From positions 248,001 to 312,000 of the forward strand of contig JACJXO010000001.1 of NCBI GenBank assembly GCA_020636645.1: a stretch of 64,000 nucleotides of DNA. The letters run 5' to 3'. Origin of the DNA: Chitinophagales bacterium. GTDB taxonomy: Bacteria > Bacteroidota > Bacteroidia > Chitinophagales > BACL12. A program made the position numbers and the translations under genes. The stretch's first letter is position 1. Each line of letters opens with the position of its first letter. Below the pieces are notes generated by a model. The model searched no databases, was not told the origin of the DNA, and was given only the letters and a program-made list of their open reading frames with translations. This document shows positions 49,418 through 58,828 of this stretch, in pieces.

Positions 49418-50809
49418 ATGAATTATGATGTGATCGTGGTGGGCAGTGGCCCCGGAGGATATGTAACTGCTATCAGAGCTTCTCAACTGGGCATGAAGAC
49501 CGCAGTAATAGAAAAAGCTGAACTGGGTGGTGTTTGTCTCAACTGGGGATGTATTCCTACCAAAGCACTGCTCAAGAGTGCCCAGGTGTTCTCATACATG
49601 CAACATGCCGGCGAATATGGCATTCAGCTGAATGGTTCTGTGCAGGCAGATTTCAATGGGATGATAGGTCGCAGCCGCGAAGTGGCCGGAGGCATGAGCA
49701 AGGGAGTCACCTTCCTGATGAAGAAAAACAAGATCGATGTGATAGCCGGTACCGGAATGCTGAAGCCTGGCCAGAACGTAGAGGTCACAGATGCCGAAGG
49801 TAAAAAGGCGAATTACACAGCCAAACATATCATCATCGCCACCGGAGCCAGAAGCCGCGAATTACCTGCACTGAAACAGGATGGTAAAAAGATCATCGGG
49901 TATCGCGAGGCCATGACCCTGGCACAACAGCCAAAACGCATGGTCGTAGTGGGTGCAGGAGCCATTGGTGTAGAGTTTGCTTATTTCTACAGCACCATCG
50001 GCACAGAAGTGACCATTGTAGAATTCATGGACAGACTGGTTCCTGTGGAAGATGAAGATGTGAGCAAAGAACTGGCACGCAACTTCAAGAAGCAGGGTAT
50101 TGGTGTCATGACCTCCAGTAGTGTAGAGTCTGTTGATACATCCGGCGATGGCTGCGTGGTGAAGATCAAGACTGCCAAAGGCGAAGAGTCCATCACTTGT
50201 GATGTAGTACTAAGCGCCACCGGTGTCGTGGCCAACATTGAAAATATCGGGCTGGAGATCTGCGGCATCAAAACCGAAAAGGGCAAGATTCAGGTAGATG
50301 ATTTCTACCGCACCAATGTACCAGGCTATTATGCCATTGGTGATGTGGTGCACGGACCGGCGCTGGCCCATGTGGCAAGTGCAGAGGGTATCACCTGCGT
50401 GGAGGCTATTGCCGGTATGCATCCTGAACCTATTGACTACAACAACCTGCCCGGTTGTACGTATTGTACTCCGGAGATCGCTTCTGTTGGCTATACAGAA
50501 AAAGCAGCCAGAGAAGCCGGATACGAGATAAAGGTGGGCAAGTTTCCCTTTACTGCCTCCGGCAAGGCAAAAGCAGCAGGCGCACCGGAAGGATTTGTAA
50601 AGGTCATCTTTGATGCCCGATATGGAGAGTTTCTGGGAGCACACATGATCGGTGCCAACGTAACCGAGATGATAGCTGAAGTGGTAACCGCCCGCAAGCT
50701 GGAAACCACCGGACATGAGATTCTGAAAGCGGTGCATCCACATCCTACCATGTCAGAAGCACTGATGGAAGCAACAGCTGCCGCTTACGATGAGGTCATT
50801 CACCTATAA
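49418..50809 (+). CDS. lpdA: dihydrolipoyl dehydrogenase
   Basis: A 463-residue FAD enzyme that reoxidises lipoyl groups of the 2-oxoacid dehydrogenase or glycine-cleavage complexes. The FAD motif is VVGSGPGGYVTAI (7-19), the redox disulfide Cys40-Cys45 is in GGVCLNWGCIPTK, the NAD motif is VVVGAGAIGVEFA, and the C-terminal HPHPTMSEALMEA holds the active-site His of the partner subunit. The E1 and E2 subunits are not in this window. It has its own -7 box and a strong terminator downstream. Confidence 0.95.
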   Translation: MNYDVIVVGSGPGGYVTAIRASQLGMKTAVIEKAELGGVCLNWGCIPTKALLKSAQVFSYMQHAGEYGIQLNGSVQADFNGMIGRSREVAGGMSKGVTFLMKKNKIDVIAGTGMLKPGQNVEVTDAEGKKANYTAKHIIIATGARSRELPALKQDGKKIIGYREAMTLAQQPKRMVVVGAGAIGVEFAYFYSTIGTEVTIVEFMDRLVPVEDEDVSKELARNFKKQGIGVMTSSSVESVDTSGDGCVVKIKTAKGEESITCDVVLSATGVVANIENIGLEICGIKTEKGKIQVDDFYRTNVPGYYAIGDVVHGPALAHVASAEGITCVEAIAGMHPEPIDYNNLPGCTYCTPEIASVGYTEKAAREAGYEIKVGKFPFTASGKAKAAGAPEGFVKVIFDARYGEFLGAHMIGANVTEMIAEVVTARKLETTGHEILKAVHPHPTMSEALMEATAAAYDEVIHL

Positions 50810-50823
50810 GATCAGGCAATAAG

Positions 50824-50851
50824 AAAAGCCTGCAGATATCTGCAGGCTTTT
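50824..50851. terminator. bidirectional rho-independent terminator
   Basis: A perfect 28-base palindrome (14 bases and their complement, centred on GATATC) with a long T-run on the plus strand and four T on the minus strand. It lies between the convergent lpdA and deiodinase-like genes. Confidence 0.85.
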
Positions 50852-50853
50852 TT

Positions 50854-52203
50854 TTATTGCAAAGTGATCAGGGTACTTATTTGTCGGTCTGCAGATGCAA
50901 GTCGCAGAATATAGTTACCAGGAGGTAAACCGGTATTCAATGTCAGAGGTTGCTGGCCTTTAGTGGTAGCAGCAAAAACTTCGTTTCCCTGCAGATCATA
51001 CACTGACACTATTATATCATTTCCGGTTATAAAAGGAACTGTAACCGTGAATGGCCCGCTAGCCGGATTCGGAAACACAGACCATGATGCCGCACCGGCC
51101 TGAAGAATCGCAGTTGTTGTGTCAGCCACTTCTTCTGTACAGGCTTTCAGGGTAATGGTATAATTGATATCAGGGTTGAACATCTGGTGAATATAAAGAT
51201 CTGTCTGACCTTCGCCCGGCATTTCATCAGTAAAAAAGTACAGGCTGAAAGCAGCTGTATCACCTGCCTCCACATAAATATTGGTTGTAAGTACATCAGG
51301 CGGATAACAGATATCGGTACATAGGCTGATCTCCCAACCATCAGGTATCCATTCGGCAGTGCGATCCACACCTATATATGCATCTACTGTATCTGTATTG
51401 ATCAGTTCAATATGATGCACAATAGTAGAGCCCGGTTCTCCGCTCATGCATTCTTCTGTATAAACACCCATTTCAAAAGTGCCATCCGGGGTGGGGTCTT
51501 CAATAATTCCACCATCCAGCAAAGTATATAAAGAAGCCATCAGGTTATCAGGGTAGTTATTCAGCCATTCATGGTAGTCATACACTGTACCATCAGTATT
51601 GATCAGTATGGCAGGTATAGGAAAGGCACCAAAATGGGTCCAGAAGTTATTGCATGGATCATCCAGCAACACAGGGATATCAGGCAGATCCATATTGGCT
51701 ACCATATCTGTTGCAATAGCTTTTCTTTCACCATAGGTAGTGGGCTGCGGATACAGGACGCCGTCGGCAATGTTTTCGTCGCCCGGATATTCATAGCCAA
51801 AATAGGGGCTCACATCTCCGAAAGGATGGGCTTCCACGGTATTGACCAGAAAGAAATTGACATCTTCACCAAAATAATCGACCATAGAATTGATGGATGG
51901 TACTTTTCCGCGGTACACATAACAGGTGTAACTGCAACCAAACAGTACTACTGGTTTTCCATCGGCCATGATATCTGCAAGGTGATAGGCAGTTCCATCC
52001 AGATCAAAGAGTGTAAAATCCGGCACTATGCTGTCTTCGGACATGACATGTGTATATGCCAGCATTTCCGGATATATAGGTATATCACATATAGGTTCGT
52101 CATCAGCAGGCAATATTCCATCATTGATGGCATCACCAAGAATGACCTGTGCCTGAGAACCTGTTACGGCCAGGCTCAGCGCAGCGAGGAGGAGGTAGCG
52201 CAT
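50854..52203 (-). CDS. secreted deiodinase-like thioredoxin-fold protein with T9SS domain (copy A)
   Basis: A 449-residue exported protein with a signal peptide (1-18, ending SQAQ). Residues 60-235 are a thioredoxin-like domain resembling iodothyronine deiodinases: PDFTLFDLDGTAYHL, then FGCSYTC (Cys90 and Cys94, where deiodinases have SxxSec), then TVEAHPFGD (Glu124, Ala125, His126, Pro127, the deiodinase EAHP motif) and ILINTDGTVYDYHEWL. A beta-sandwich domain (about 245-365) and a T9SS type A sorting domain (FPNPASGPFTV to TLITLQ) follow. The fold points to a redox or dehalogenase-like activity, not proven. It lies 5 bases downstream of its paralogue. Confidence 0.82.
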   Translation of the reverse strand: MRYLLLAALSLAVTGSQAQVILGDAINDGILPADDEPICDIPIYPEMLAYTHVMSEDSIVPDFTLFDLDGTAYHLADIMADGKPVVLFGCSYTCYVYRGKVPSINSMVDYFGEDVNFFLVNTVEAHPFGDVSPYFGYEYPGDENIADGVLYPQPTTYGERKAIATDMVANMDLPDIPVLLDDPCNNFWTHFGAFPIPAILINTDGTVYDYHEWLNNYPDNLMASLYTLLDGGIIEDPTPDGTFEMGVYTEECMSGEPGSTIVHHIELINTDTVDAYIGVDRTAEWIPDGWEISLCTDICYPPDVLTTNIYVEAGDTAAFSLYFFTDEMPGEGQTDLYIHQMFNPDINYTITLKACTEEVADTTTAILQAGAASWSVFPNPASGPFTVTVPFITGNDIIVSVYDLQGNEVFAATTKGQQPLTLNTGLPPGNYILRLASADRQISTLITLQ

Positions 52204-52208
52204 GAAAT

Positions 52209-53570
52209 TTAGTGTTTAAGTATTGTTTCTGTAAATGATTCCTGCGTGTGTGTGTTCATCACCTGAATCAAGTAACTGCCTGTTGGAAAATCCTGCAATG
52301 AAACGGAGCAAACCGGATCAATTGTATCCAATGTGCAGGGAACTATATGAACAGTGCGGCCATACAGATCCAGAATTCTGATCTGAATATCCTGACCAGA
52401 CCATCCCGGAATGAATACCTGCAGCTGCTCTGCCACCGGGTTGGGGTAGAGATACATTTCGTGCTTTACTATCTCCACTTCAGCCGGTGCGCCCAATTCT
52501 GTACAGGCTTTAAGCAATACCTCGAAAGAGTTGGACGGTATGTAGATGTTCTTGATCAGCAGATTAGCCTGACCTTCGGCACCTGTCAGGGTGGTATAAA
52601 AGTAGAATGACAGTGAAGCGGCCGTGCCTTCCTCCACAAACATATCTACATTTTCAGTTTCAGGCGGGTAGCAAACGTCTGTACAGATACTGGTGGTCCA
52701 GGTGCCGGGTATATCTTCAGACAATCTAATGATATCCAGGAAAGAAGCGGAAGTATCTTCATTAGAGAGATTCACATGTGCTATGATAGTAGAGCCGGGT
52801 TCGCCTTCCACACAATCTTCATCATAAGAATCCAGACCTACTATTCCTGTTGGAACAGGTGCGCCTGTAATATCTTCACCCACCAACCCGCTGATAGACG
52901 ACTTGATGTCTTCCGGATAGCGATCCAGCCAGGCCTGGGCATCATATACAATACCATTGGTGTCTATCAGGTAGGCATTATTAGGAGCCTGTCCATTGGC
53001 GGTCCACCATTCATTGCAGGGTCCGTCTATCAAAACCCTGGTTTGCAGACCCAGGGCGTCTTTCATGACAGCAGCCTGCTCCACCCTCTGACCATAGGTA
53101 ACCGCCTGAGGCTCGAGCACGCCATCTTCAAAATTCTGTTCACCTGTATTTTCAAACCCATAATAAGGGCTGATATCACCATAGGGGTGAGCTTCAACGG
53201 TATATACCACGAGCACGGTAAGTTCGTCAGAACGTTCAGTCTTGATATTGTTGATCAGGGCCACCTTACCTCTGAAGACCATACATGAATAACTGGCACT
53301 TATGAGTAAGACCGGCTTGCCGAGAGCGAGCACCTCAGACAGAACAGCCTGGTTTCCTTCTGTGTCATATAAGGTAAAGTCATTGACCAGATCACCTTCC
53401 AGGGGGCCGTCTTCAATTTCCACTTCCAGTTCCAGTGGAATGTCACATATCAACTCGTCTGCAGATGGCAGACCTGGCGCATTGATGGTTGGACCCAGTA
53501 TAACCTGAGCAGACAATTGAGACATATTCCATGTCACAATTGCTAAAAATAACACTGATAAATTCTTCAT
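52209..53570 (-). CDS. secreted deiodinase-like thioredoxin-fold protein with T9SS domain (copy B)
   Basis: A 453-residue paralogue of the adjacent protein with the same order: signal peptide (about 1-22), deiodinase-like domain (about 62-235), beta-sandwich, and T9SS sorting domain (YPNPVAEQLQV to TETILKH). The active-site segment is ISASYSCMVF, with only Cys96; the upstream Cys of copy A is Ser here. The EAHP motif is Glu126 to Pro129 (VYTVEAHPYGD), and PNNAYLIDTNGIVYDAQAWL closes the fold. ATG 53570 is used because 16 upstream codons come before the signal. The pair is one operon with 5 bases between the genes. Confidence 0.8.
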   Translation of the reverse strand: MKNLSVLFLAIVTWNMSQLSAQVILGPTINAPGLPSADELICDIPLELEVEIEDGPLEGDLVNDFTLYDTEGNQAVLSEVLALGKPVLLISASYSCMVFRGKVALINNIKTERSDELTVLVVYTVEAHPYGDISPYYGFENTGEQNFEDGVLEPQAVTYGQRVEQAAVMKDALGLQTRVLIDGPCNEWWTANGQAPNNAYLIDTNGIVYDAQAWLDRYPEDIKSSISGLVGEDITGAPVPTGIVGLDSYDEDCVEGEPGSTIIAHVNLSNEDTSASFLDIIRLSEDIPGTWTTSICTDVCYPPETENVDMFVEEGTAASLSFYFYTTLTGAEGQANLLIKNIYIPSNSFEVLLKACTELGAPAEVEIVKHEMYLYPNPVAEQLQVFIPGWSGQDIQIRILDLYGRTVHIVPCTLDTIDPVCSVSLQDFPTGSYLIQVMNTHTQESFTETILKH

Positions 53571-53671
53571 AGCCGTAAATGGGTGCGGGTCACGAGGAGT
53601 TACGGTATGTTTCAACATTTAAAGCTAACAAAAGTTTGTCTGACCTTCAAACAACACCTGTTGTTAATTTC

Positions 53672-53706
53672 TAAAAAAGAAGAACCCCGGGAAGCCGGGG
53701 TTCTTC
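53672..53706 (-). terminator. rho-independent terminator of the division-gene operon
   Basis: On the minus strand a 12-base-pair stem (GAAGAACCCCGG and its complement, four-base loop) is followed by a T-run. It lies 25 bases past the ftsZ stop, closing the mur/fts operon. Confidence 0.88.
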
Positions 53707-53731
53707 GTGCATACTATAACAGATCATATCA

Positions 53732-55342
53732 TCAGTCCACATTATCATGCAGAAAGGAATTATTCCTTTTGATCTGCAGGCCGTCTCTTTCGCTGTCATT
53801 CAGTGAGTACTTGGATTCATGATGTTCGGCTGAATCAGGGGTATCTTCCAGCCTGACATTTCGCCGCAGGTAGGCCGGAGTTTTCTCCAGTTCATCGAGA
53901 TTATTCAGCCGCAGGCTCAGCGATTTCAGCCTTTTTACACGTTCATTTTCCTGTTGGTTGATCATGCGCATCCGATCCTTGTTATCAGCCAGATCAGGCT
54001 TGCGATGTTCCATTCTTGCCGGTACTTCCAGTTCAGGTTCATCATCTTCGGTATCTTCCACTTTCCGAATCTCAAACTGGAGGCTATCAGGTTCTTCTTG
54101 CTGCCGGATGTCTTCATCCATCTGGTCGTTCTGCATCTCATCAAAAAAAGAATTCGTGAACTCAAATGAGAACTGCCTTGGTTTTTCTTCATCCAGTTGC
54201 AGGCGGGTCACACGGATCTCCTCTTCAGGATGCTTTGTTTCCGGAGCTTCATCAAGTACTACCGGCGGTTCCGGTTCCAGTTCTTCAATGATGGCTTCTG
54301 TGCTGACAGTGATTCCGGCATCCTCATCACTGTCCAGCGACATACGCTTTACGTTCCTGCTTTGCTGTTTCTGCCTTCTTTCCTTTTCCGTTTCGAAACC
54401 TGTAGCTATGAGGGTTACCATGATATGTTCACCCAGCGATTCATCGTTGCAGTTACCCCAGATGATATCGCATTCATTGCCGGCTGCTTCCTGTACAAAC
54501 TCGGTGATCTCAGAGATCTCATCCATGAGTACAGGTCTGGTACCTGAGCTGATGTTCAGCAGTATATTGGTAGCACCACTAATGTCGTTATCATTAAGCA
54601 ACGGAGATGCCAGCGCTTCTTTGACAGCCTGCAGTGCCCGGTCTTCTCCTTCGGCCATGGCAGAACCCATGATGGCCAGACCGCTGTTGCGCAGTACTGT
54701 CTTGACGTCTTCAAAGTCAACGTTGACATACCCCGGAACGGTGATGATCTCAGCAATACCTTTGGCAGCAGTAGCCAGGATATCATCGGCTTTTGCAAAG
54801 GCTGCATTGAACTCGAGGTTGCCGTAGATCTCGCGGAGTTTATCGTTGGAAATGATCAGAATGGCATCTACATTTCCCCGCATTTCTGCCAGACCTCTTT
54901 CTGCCTGTTCTCTTCTTCTTTTGCCTTCAAAGCCGAAAGGCATGGTCACGATGCCGATGGTCAGCACGCCCATTTCCTTGGCAGTTCTGGCAATAACGGG
55001 TGCACCGCCGGTTCCGGTTCCGCCACCCATACCTGCGGTAACGAACACCATTTCGGTATTCTTTTCCAGCATCTCCTTGATCTCTTTGAGAGACTCCATA
55101 GTAGCATCCTTCCCCGTTTCCGGATGAGAACCTGCACCCCGGCCTTTGGTAAGTCCGGGGCCCAGCTGCACTTTGTTGGGTACGGGGCTCGTATCCAGCG
55201 CCTGAGAATCTGTATTGCAGATGACAAAGTTGACATCCTTGATCCCCTGGTTGAACATGTGGTTCACGGCATTGCATCCGCCACCACCAACTCCGATGAC
55301 CTTGATGATGGACGACTGTTCTTTTGGCAGATCAAATTCCAT
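53732..55342 (-). CDS. ftsZ: cell-division protein FtsZ
   Basis: A 536-residue tubulin-like GTPase that forms the Z-ring. The N-terminal IKVIGVGGGGCNAVNHM, the GTP signature AGMGGGTGTGGAP (103-115) and the T7 loop NVDFEDVKTVL are intact. After the core (ends near 325) comes an unusually long, acidic, Glu/Gln-rich linker of about 190 residues, then the C-terminal peptide (KRNNSFLHDNVD) that binds FtsA. The linker is longer than in E. coli (383 in total) and is of the kind found in Bacteroidota. It is the last gene of the mur/fts run, 20 bases after ftsA. Confidence 0.95.
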   Translation of the reverse strand: MEFDLPKEQSSIIKVIGVGGGGCNAVNHMFNQGIKDVNFVICNTDSQALDTSPVPNKVQLGPGLTKGRGAGSHPETGKDATMESLKEIKEMLEKNTEMVFVTAGMGGGTGTGGAPVIARTAKEMGVLTIGIVTMPFGFEGKRRREQAERGLAEMRGNVDAILIISNDKLREIYGNLEFNAAFAKADDILATAAKGIAEIITVPGYVNVDFEDVKTVLRNSGLAIMGSAMAEGEDRALQAVKEALASPLLNDNDISGATNILLNISSGTRPVLMDEISEITEFVQEAAGNECDIIWGNCNDESLGEHIMVTLIATGFETEKERRQKQQSRNVKRMSLDSDEDAGITVSTEAIIEELEPEPPVVLDEAPETKHPEEEIRVTRLQLDEEKPRQFSFEFTNSFFDEMQNDQMDEDIRQQEEPDSLQFEIRKVEDTEDDEPELEVPARMEHRKPDLADNKDRMRMINQQENERVKRLKSLSLRLNNLDELEKTPAYLRRNVRLEDTPDSAEHHESKYSLNDSERDGLQIKRNNSFLHDNVD

Positions 55343-55362
55343 AGGTATGTGTGTTGGTTAGC

Positions 55363-56709
55363 TTAATTGTTGAAATCATTTACTTCATCTTCTTCGAACC
55401 ACCTGCGGGTGTTGGTGAGGATGTTATTGAACCATCCACCTTTTCTGGCCGGTTGTTCGTGGCTATCTTCTGTTTCTACTTCCACCTGTGCTTCCGCTTC
55501 TACTTTTTTGGCACTGAGTTCTTCAGCAGCCCGTTCATGGTAGCGCTCGTCTTCAAACCCTTTCAGGATAAGACCGATGGCTGTGGCATACATCGGGTGG
55601 CTGATCTCCTGGAATTTGGATTTGGTCAGGTGTTCAACCGGAAAGCCGATCTTGGTATCCATACCGGTAACATACTCTACCAGTTGTTTCAGGTGTTTCA
55701 TTTTAGAGCCACCACCTGTTACCACAATACCTCCAATAAGTTTCTTCTGGAAACCACTTGCCTTGATCTCGTAATACACGTGTTCCAGTATCTCTTCCAT
55801 TCTGGCCTGGATGATGCGGGCCAGATTTTCCACTTTGATCTCTTTTGGCTCGCGGCCACGGATACCGGGAATGGAAACAATCTCATTGTCGCTGGTCTCT
55901 GTAGCCAATGCAGAACCAAACTTCACTTTGAGTGCTTCCGCCTGATTTCCCATAATGAGGCAGCCTTCCTTGATATCGTCGGTGATGATGTTGCCACCAA
56001 GCGGAATGACAGAGGTATGGCGGATGATTCCGTCCTGGAAAATGGCTATGTCTGTGGTACCACCTCCAATATCAACGAGTGCAACTCCGGCTTCTTTTTC
56101 TTCCATACTCAGCACAGAGGCCGATGATGCCAGCGGTTCCAGGATCAGGTCCAGCACTTTTAGTCCTGCCTTCTCCACGCACTTGAAAATATTCTTGGCA
56201 GCTGCTATCTGACCGGTGATGATGTGGAAGTTAGCTTCCAGCCTTACACCGCACATGCCAACCGGATCCTTGATATTGGGTTCATGGTCAACGATGAACT
56301 CCTGTGGCAGAACATGTATGATGCGATCGCCCGGGGGAAGCACCAGCTTATGCATGTTCTCGATCAGCCGGTTCACGTCATCTCTGCTGATCTCACTTTC
56401 CATGTCGTTCCTCGTCAGGATATCCCGGTGCTGCAGACTGCGGATATGCTGCCCTGCAATTCCCACATATACTTCGCGGATCTCCACACCAGCTTTTGTT
56501 TCAGCTTCTTTCACCGCCTGGCGAATGGCTTCCACTGTTTTGTCAATGTTGGCCACCACCCCACGCATCACGCCAAAGCTGTCAGCCTTGCCCATGCCCA
56601 GCACTTCGATCTTGCCGTGTTCATTCATCCGGCCAACGATCGCACAGATCTTGGTGGTACCGATATCGAGTCCGGTCACGATCCTGTTGGTGTCTATTCT
56701 CATTCCCAT
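55363..56709 (-). CDS. ftsA: cell-division protein FtsA
   Basis: A 448-residue actin-like ATPase that ties FtsZ filaments to the membrane. The phosphate-1 motif is VTGLDIGTTKICAIVG (about 8-23), phosphate-2 is VALVDIGGGTTDIAIFQ, and the adenosine motif is IVVTGGGSKMKHL. The 1C domain inserted after the first subdomain is present. The C-terminus carries GGWFNNILTNTRRWFEED, an amphipathic membrane-binding helix. Its start lies inside the end of ftsQ (10-base overlap). Confidence 0.94.
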   Translation of the reverse strand: MGMRIDTNRIVTGLDIGTTKICAIVGRMNEHGKIEVLGMGKADSFGVMRGVVANIDKTVEAIRQAVKEAETKAGVEIREVYVGIAGQHIRSLQHRDILTRNDMESEISRDDVNRLIENMHKLVLPPGDRIIHVLPQEFIVDHEPNIKDPVGMCGVRLEANFHIITGQIAAAKNIFKCVEKAGLKVLDLILEPLASSASVLSMEEKEAGVALVDIGGGTTDIAIFQDGIIRHTSVIPLGGNIITDDIKEGCLIMGNQAEALKVKFGSALATETSDNEIVSIPGIRGREPKEIKVENLARIIQARMEEILEHVYYEIKASGFQKKLIGGIVVTGGGSKMKHLKQLVEYVTGMDTKIGFPVEHLTKSKFQEISHPMYATAIGLILKGFEDERYHERAAEELSAKKVEAEAQVEVETEDSHEQPARKGGWFNNILTNTRRWFEEDEVNDFNN

Positions 56710-57488
56710 GCTTGTTTTTTAGTACATACGATCTGGTCCCGGTACGTCAGGTCGATCCTGCTGTATCGGTCCCAGTCTGTATAGTTCAATCCCTCACGGT
56801 AAAACAATTCCAGTTTGTCCAGCTTTGATTCCAGGTCTTCTGCCTTTCCCAGCACAACGGTACCGCCAATCTTGGGCACAAATTCAAATACACCGTCACC
56901 CCTCACCTGCAGCTGTTCCAGCTGTGCTTTCCACAGGTCAGAGGTGTTCATATACATGATAATTTCGTATGCGTTTTTTAGTTCGGCAGACTGGATGGTA
57001 TCACCTTCTGAGAGTGATTCGCTGATGTTTCCTGTTACCACCGGTACACGACATGTAAATGTAGGGTGAACAGGAAACTTATTAGCCTTTTCATCCATGT
57101 AATAATGCACACCGTTCTTGTTGATAATACGTGCTACAGGTTGCTTCTGCACTACATCTACGTGGATGTTCCCAACAGCATCCAGATAAACATCAGCCTG
57201 ATCTGCATACGGACTGGACAATACCACCGCTTCCATCTCAGCTACCGGTATGCTGTGCAAGGGTCTGTTCAGGAGTGAATCAGCAAGGGTATTCTCCAGC
57301 AATTTCAGCACATCTGCACTGTCTATGAACGCCATCCCGTTATCCGTGTCAATGCCCACCAATACAGCGTTACAGGGCATATCATCCTGCTTTTTTACCT
57401 GCCTGCCGGTCAATGCCAGCAAACAGACCGTCAGGGCAGCCAGCGCTACCCCGCGTAACAGTCTGATCATTTTTACAGGCACCCTCAT
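56700..57488 (-). CDS. ftsQ: cell-division protein FtsQ/DivIB
   Basis: A 262-residue bitopic membrane protein of the divisome. A short cytoplasmic start and one transmembrane helix (about 10-25, LRGVALAALTVCLLAL) lead into a periplasmic POTRA domain (about 50-120, ending VVQKQPVARIINKNGVHYYMDEKANKF) and a beta domain. The divergent sequence is usual for the family. Its position between murC and ftsA supports the call. ATG overlaps the murC stop as ATGA. Confidence 0.85.
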   Translation of the reverse strand: MRVPVKMIRLLRGVALAALTVCLLALTGRQVKKQDDMPCNAVLVGIDTDNGMAFIDSADVLKLLENTLADSLLNRPLHSIPVAEMEAVVLSSPYADQADVYLDAVGNIHVDVVQKQPVARIINKNGVHYYMDEKANKFPVHPTFTCRVPVVTGNISESLSEGDTIQSAELKNAYEIIMYMNTSDLWKAQLEQLQVRGDGVFEFVPKIGGTVVLGKAEDLESKLDKLELFYREGLNYTDWDRYSRIDLTYRDQIVCTKKQAWE

Positions 57489-58828
57489 CTGCTGTATTTT
57501 TTTTCCAGCCAGGAAGCCATGGGCCTGACCAGTTGATCAATATTTCCTGCCCCCACCATAGCGATCACCTGATGTTCATCATCCTGTACAAATTCCTGTA
57601 GTTGTGTGGATTCAAGCAATCGAACACTGCCTTTCATATGTCTGGCAATGGTATTTGCGTCTATGCCGGGAATGGGCAATTCTCTTGCCGGGTATATGGG
57701 TAGCAGCACAACATGGTCTGCCAGATCAAGTGCCCCGGCAAAGTCTGTTGCCAGGTCTCTGGTCCGGGTGAACAAGTGGGGTTGAAATACCACCTCAACT
57801 TGCTTTCCCGGATAGATGGCCCGCAAGCTGTTGATGAACATGCGAATCTCTTCAGGATGATGCGCATAGTCATCTATAAGTACCCTTCCGTCTTGCTTCC
57901 ACACCACTTCAAAGCGGCGATGTATTCCCCTGAACGACCGCAATGCTTTTCTGACAGCCTCTTCTGAAATGCCCAGTTCCAAGGCTACACAAGTTGCTGC
58001 AATGGCATTCTCTATGTTGTGAATACCCGGATACTCCAGGACGAAATCAAAGCCATTGCTGAGAATAACCCGGCTGCCCTGTTCTCCGATCTCTGTGGAT
58101 ACAGCATACAGATCTGCCGCATCATCCCGCAATGAATAAGTTGATCTGCGGCCGGTATGCGCCTGCAATGCTGTGACCTGTTGCTTGTGTATGAGCAACC
58201 CGTTGTCATGGATCTGTTTTGCAAAAACAAGAAAATTCTCTTCCAGTGCTTCCTGCGTTCCGTAGATCTCCAGATGATCGCTGTCAATGGCTGTGACCAC
58301 TGCAATATCAGGATGCAGCGTGTGGAAGGAACGGTCAAATTCATCGGCTTCCACTACAATCACCTGATTGGCTCCCTGCACGAAGTTGGATTCGAAGTTC
58401 ACGCAGATGCCACCCAGAAATGCAGTGCAGTCATATCCGCTGTCGCGAAGTATCCAGGCGATCATGGAGGAGGTGGTGGTCTTTCCGTGTGAACCGGCAA
58501 CAGCAATGGTGAAATGATCGTGCGTCAGTTCTCCCAATACCTGCGAACGTTTTTTCAGTTGGTAGCCATGATCCCTGTAGTAGTTCAGTTGTTGGTGATC
58601 TGCAGGAATGGCCGGTGTATATACCACCAGATCGGCATCCTTATCCAGCAACGCAACATCATCTTCAAAGCAGATGGTCATACCCTCTTGTTGCAGGTTC
58701 CTGGTCAGTTCTGTTTCTGTCCGGTCATATCCTGATACAAACAGTCCTTTCCCGTGAAAATACCTGGCCAGGGCGCTCATGCCTATGCCGCCAATGCCTA
58801 TGAAGTATATCCTGCTGAGCTGTTCCAT
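57485..58828 (-). CDS. murC: UDP-N-acetylmuramate-L-alanine ligase MurC
   Basis: A 447-residue cytoplasmic ligase that adds L-Ala to UDP-MurNAc. The N-terminal UDP-binding motif is GIGGIGMSALARYF (11-24), the ATP P-loop is AGSHGKTTTSSMIAW, and the central ATP/metal and C-terminal Mur-ligase domains (DDYAHHPEEIRMFI) are normal. Its start touches the murG stop. Confidence 0.95.
   Translation of the reverse strand: MEQLSRIYFIGIGGIGMSALARYFHGKGLFVSGYDRTETELTRNLQQEGMTICFEDDVALLDKDADLVVYTPAIPADHQQLNYYRDHGYQLKKRSQVLGELTHDHFTIAVAGSHGKTTTSSMIAWILRDSGYDCTAFLGGICVNFESNFVQGANQVIVVEADEFDRSFHTLHPDIAVVTAIDSDHLEIYGTQEALEENFLVFAKQIHDNGLLIHKQQVTALQAHTGRRSTYSLRDDAADLYAVSTEIGEQGSRVILSNGFDFVLEYPGIHNIENAIAATCVALELGISEEAVRKALRSFRGIHRRFEVVWKQDGRVLIDDYAHHPEEIRMFINSLRAIYPGKQVEVVFQPHLFTRTRDLATDFAGALDLADHVVLLPIYPARELPIPGIDANTIARHMKGSVRLLESTQLQEFVQDDEHQVIAMVGAGNIDQLVRPMASWLEKKYSR

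Noticed and set aside
53958..54827. A 289-codon Ser-rich plus-strand frame
   Set aside because: Antisense to the core and linker of ftsZ, with composition explained by complementary codons.
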